This document shows positions 63,050-64,000 of a DNA stretch of 64,000 bases, piece by piece. Below the pieces are notes generated by a model that ran no database searches, was not told the origin of the DNA, and was given only the letters and a program-made list of their open reading frames with translations. Both the position numbers and the translations under genes were made by a program. Each line of letters starts with the position of its first letter. Position 1 is the stretch's first letter. Source of the DNA: Planctomycetota bacterium (GTDB taxonomy: Bacteria > Planctomycetota > UBA1135 > GCA-002748355); the NCBI GenBank assembly GCA_020638795.1, contig JACKHW010000004.1:248001-312000 (forward strand), given 5' to 3'.

Positions 63050-63991
63050 TCACAAGTCAGCATCACCTTCTGCCTCGAACTGAGGGACAAGATGCACATA
63101 CTTGAGAAGATGCGCCGTGACAAGGCACGCTTGAACGAGCCTCAGAACTTGCACGATGAACCTCGTATACGGAATCGGCTCACTCTGGCGCTCAACGAGC
63201 AGTCCGGACACCAGATCGTGCCTGATCGAATGGTGGCCAATGGCGTTTCGGAGCCTTCTGTCGAAGAGAAACGTCCACTGCTTTTCCCAAACCTGGAGTT
63301 CACTAAGAATCCGGACCTTCTCGAAGCTCTTTTGTTTCCGGAATCTCTGCAAGCCGCGAGGGCCTCCGGATGGAAAATTGTCGGGGCCGCCCCGATACAA
63401 CACGTTTAATGTTCCGGCCACGACGAACAAAGCATGATGGCAAGACTCGAAGGTTGTTATATAAACATCACGCAGTTTCGGAAAGTCATCACGAAAAAGG
63501 CGCATCCCCAAGGCTTCGGGGTCACGCCCGGCACGTGCACACATATCAAGCGCAAGCGCCGGTGTGAAAGCACCGGCGTTGCTAAGAAGCAAATCAAGAC
63601 ACCCGAACACGTCGCGCTGCAGGTCGAGAACTTCGCCCTTCGATTGAGAGTAGAATCCAGCTAGAGTAGCACCGCGATTCTCGGTCGCTTTAACAACGAG
63701 ATCAACCCATTCAACCTTCATCAACGCATAGGAGTCATCATTCCAAAGAGGAGCCGTGACAAGATCGAGAGATTTATGGAAGAAATCGTGCCGATCAAGC
63801 CACGTTGGCAGCTTTGGCCACACGTCTCCCCACAAGCGGGCGGCTTCTTGGTCGAAATGAGACCAGTCTTCACTTAAGTAGTAGCTTGCCCAACGCCGAA
63901 TTCCTGGCCAGTTTTGACTGTAGCCTTCTCGATAGTCTCTGAGACGATTGGAGAAATGGGCAATTCGATCACCAAGAATCTGCCCGAGCAT
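63050..63991 (-). CDS. Protein of unknown function with a HEPN-like R-x4-H motif, possibly truncated by the window edge
   Basis: The visible 313 residues have no signal peptide and no recognised family. They are helical and aromatic-rich in the first half (GIRRWASYYLSEDW, ARLWGDVWPKLPTWLDRHDF). Near residue 250 the segment FLFDRRLRNAIGHHSIRHD contains R-N-A-I-G-H, the R-x4-6-H pattern of HEPN ribonuclease domains, which are common in defence and toxin proteins. The frame is still open upstream of the ATG at 63991 to the window end, so the true start may lie outside. Lower GC and position after the tRNA copy suggest island cargo. Confidence 0.55.
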   Translation of the reverse strand: MLGQILGDRIAHFSNRLRDYREGYSQNWPGIRRWASYYLSEDWSHFDQEAARLWGDVWPKLPTWLDRHDFFHKSLDLVTAPLWNDDSYALMKVEWVDLVVKATENRGATLAGFYSQSKGEVLDLQRDVFGCLDLLLSNAGAFTPALALDMCARAGRDPEALGMRLFRDDFPKLRDVYITTFESCHHALFVVAGTLNVLYRGGPDNFPSGGPRGLQRFRKQKSFEKVRILSELQVWEKQWTFLFDRRLRNAIGHHSIRHDLVSGLLVERQSEPIPYTRFIVQVLRLVQACLVTAHLLKYVHLVPQFEAEGDADL

Positions 63992-64000
63992 TAACCACGG

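Overview
The window looks like chromosomal DNA from a high-GC, Gram-negative-type bacterium, most likely a planctomycete. The evidence is several sulfatases, many large secreted beta-propeller proteins (FG-GAP, Kelch, ELWxxDGTxxGT), Tat and lipoprotein signals, a deiodinase-like selenoprotein and a DUF2959 lipoprotein. This assignment rests on gene content only; there is no rRNA here.

Layout. 0-1.1 kb: minus-strand GNAT acetyltransferase (cut by the window edge) and a lipoprotein PGRP-type amidase. 1.5-6.7 kb: the translation/transcription operon nusA-infB-DUF503-rbfA. 7-8.6 kb: a secreted unknown and a YigZ/IMPACT protein that seems to lack a standard start codon. 8.7-13 kb: a minus-strand operon for a Tat-exported molybdopterin oxidoreductase (catalytic lipoprotein, four-cluster ferredoxin subunit, TorD-like chaperone) with no membrane anchor. 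13.4-15.9 kb: a polysaccharide-deacetylase-like gene and an unusual lipoyl/E3-binding/left-handed-beta-helix fusion. 16-24 kb: a periplasmic unknown, a serine hydrolase, a Kelch protein, a frameshifted sulfatase and a fused alpha-beta E1 dehydrogenase. 24-31 kb: a HerA-like ATPase, a DUF3465 protein, RecQ and an M28 peptidase. 31-38 kb: secreted repeat proteins. 38-44 kb: DUF2959, HEAT-vWA, ABC-F and a sulfatase. 44-49.8 kb: a serine hydrolase, a deiodinase-like selenoprotein with an in-frame UGA and a matching bacterial SECIS hairpin, and a 17-repeat ELW protein followed by a decayed repeat fragment. 49.9-54 kb: two overlapping radical SAM/SPASM paralogues and a hipBA module behind an AT-rich region with palindromic operators. 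54-58.9 kb: a secreted unknown, a methyltransferase fragment, a sulfatase and a FlgG-like lipoprotein. 59-64 kb: a 45-nt copy of the 3' half of a tRNA-Pro(CGG) marks what looks like an attachment site. To its right base composition drops by eye, genes are unfamiliar, and a roughly 100-bp repeat occurs twice, as expected for an integrated island that continues past the window.

How the genes work together. The first operon supports ribosome assembly and transcription. The oxidoreductase operon should make an exported redox enzyme of unknown substrate. Many remaining genes encode exported enzymes or surface proteins (sulfatases, beta-lactamase-fold hydrolases, peptidase, propellers), and several share a similar C-terminal module, perhaps a sorting or adhesion domain. 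The lipoyl-carrying acyltransferase and the fused E1 could together form an unusual acyl-transfer system, but they are 6 kb apart and that link is inference. Most long open frames opposite these genes are antisense shadows and were left out.
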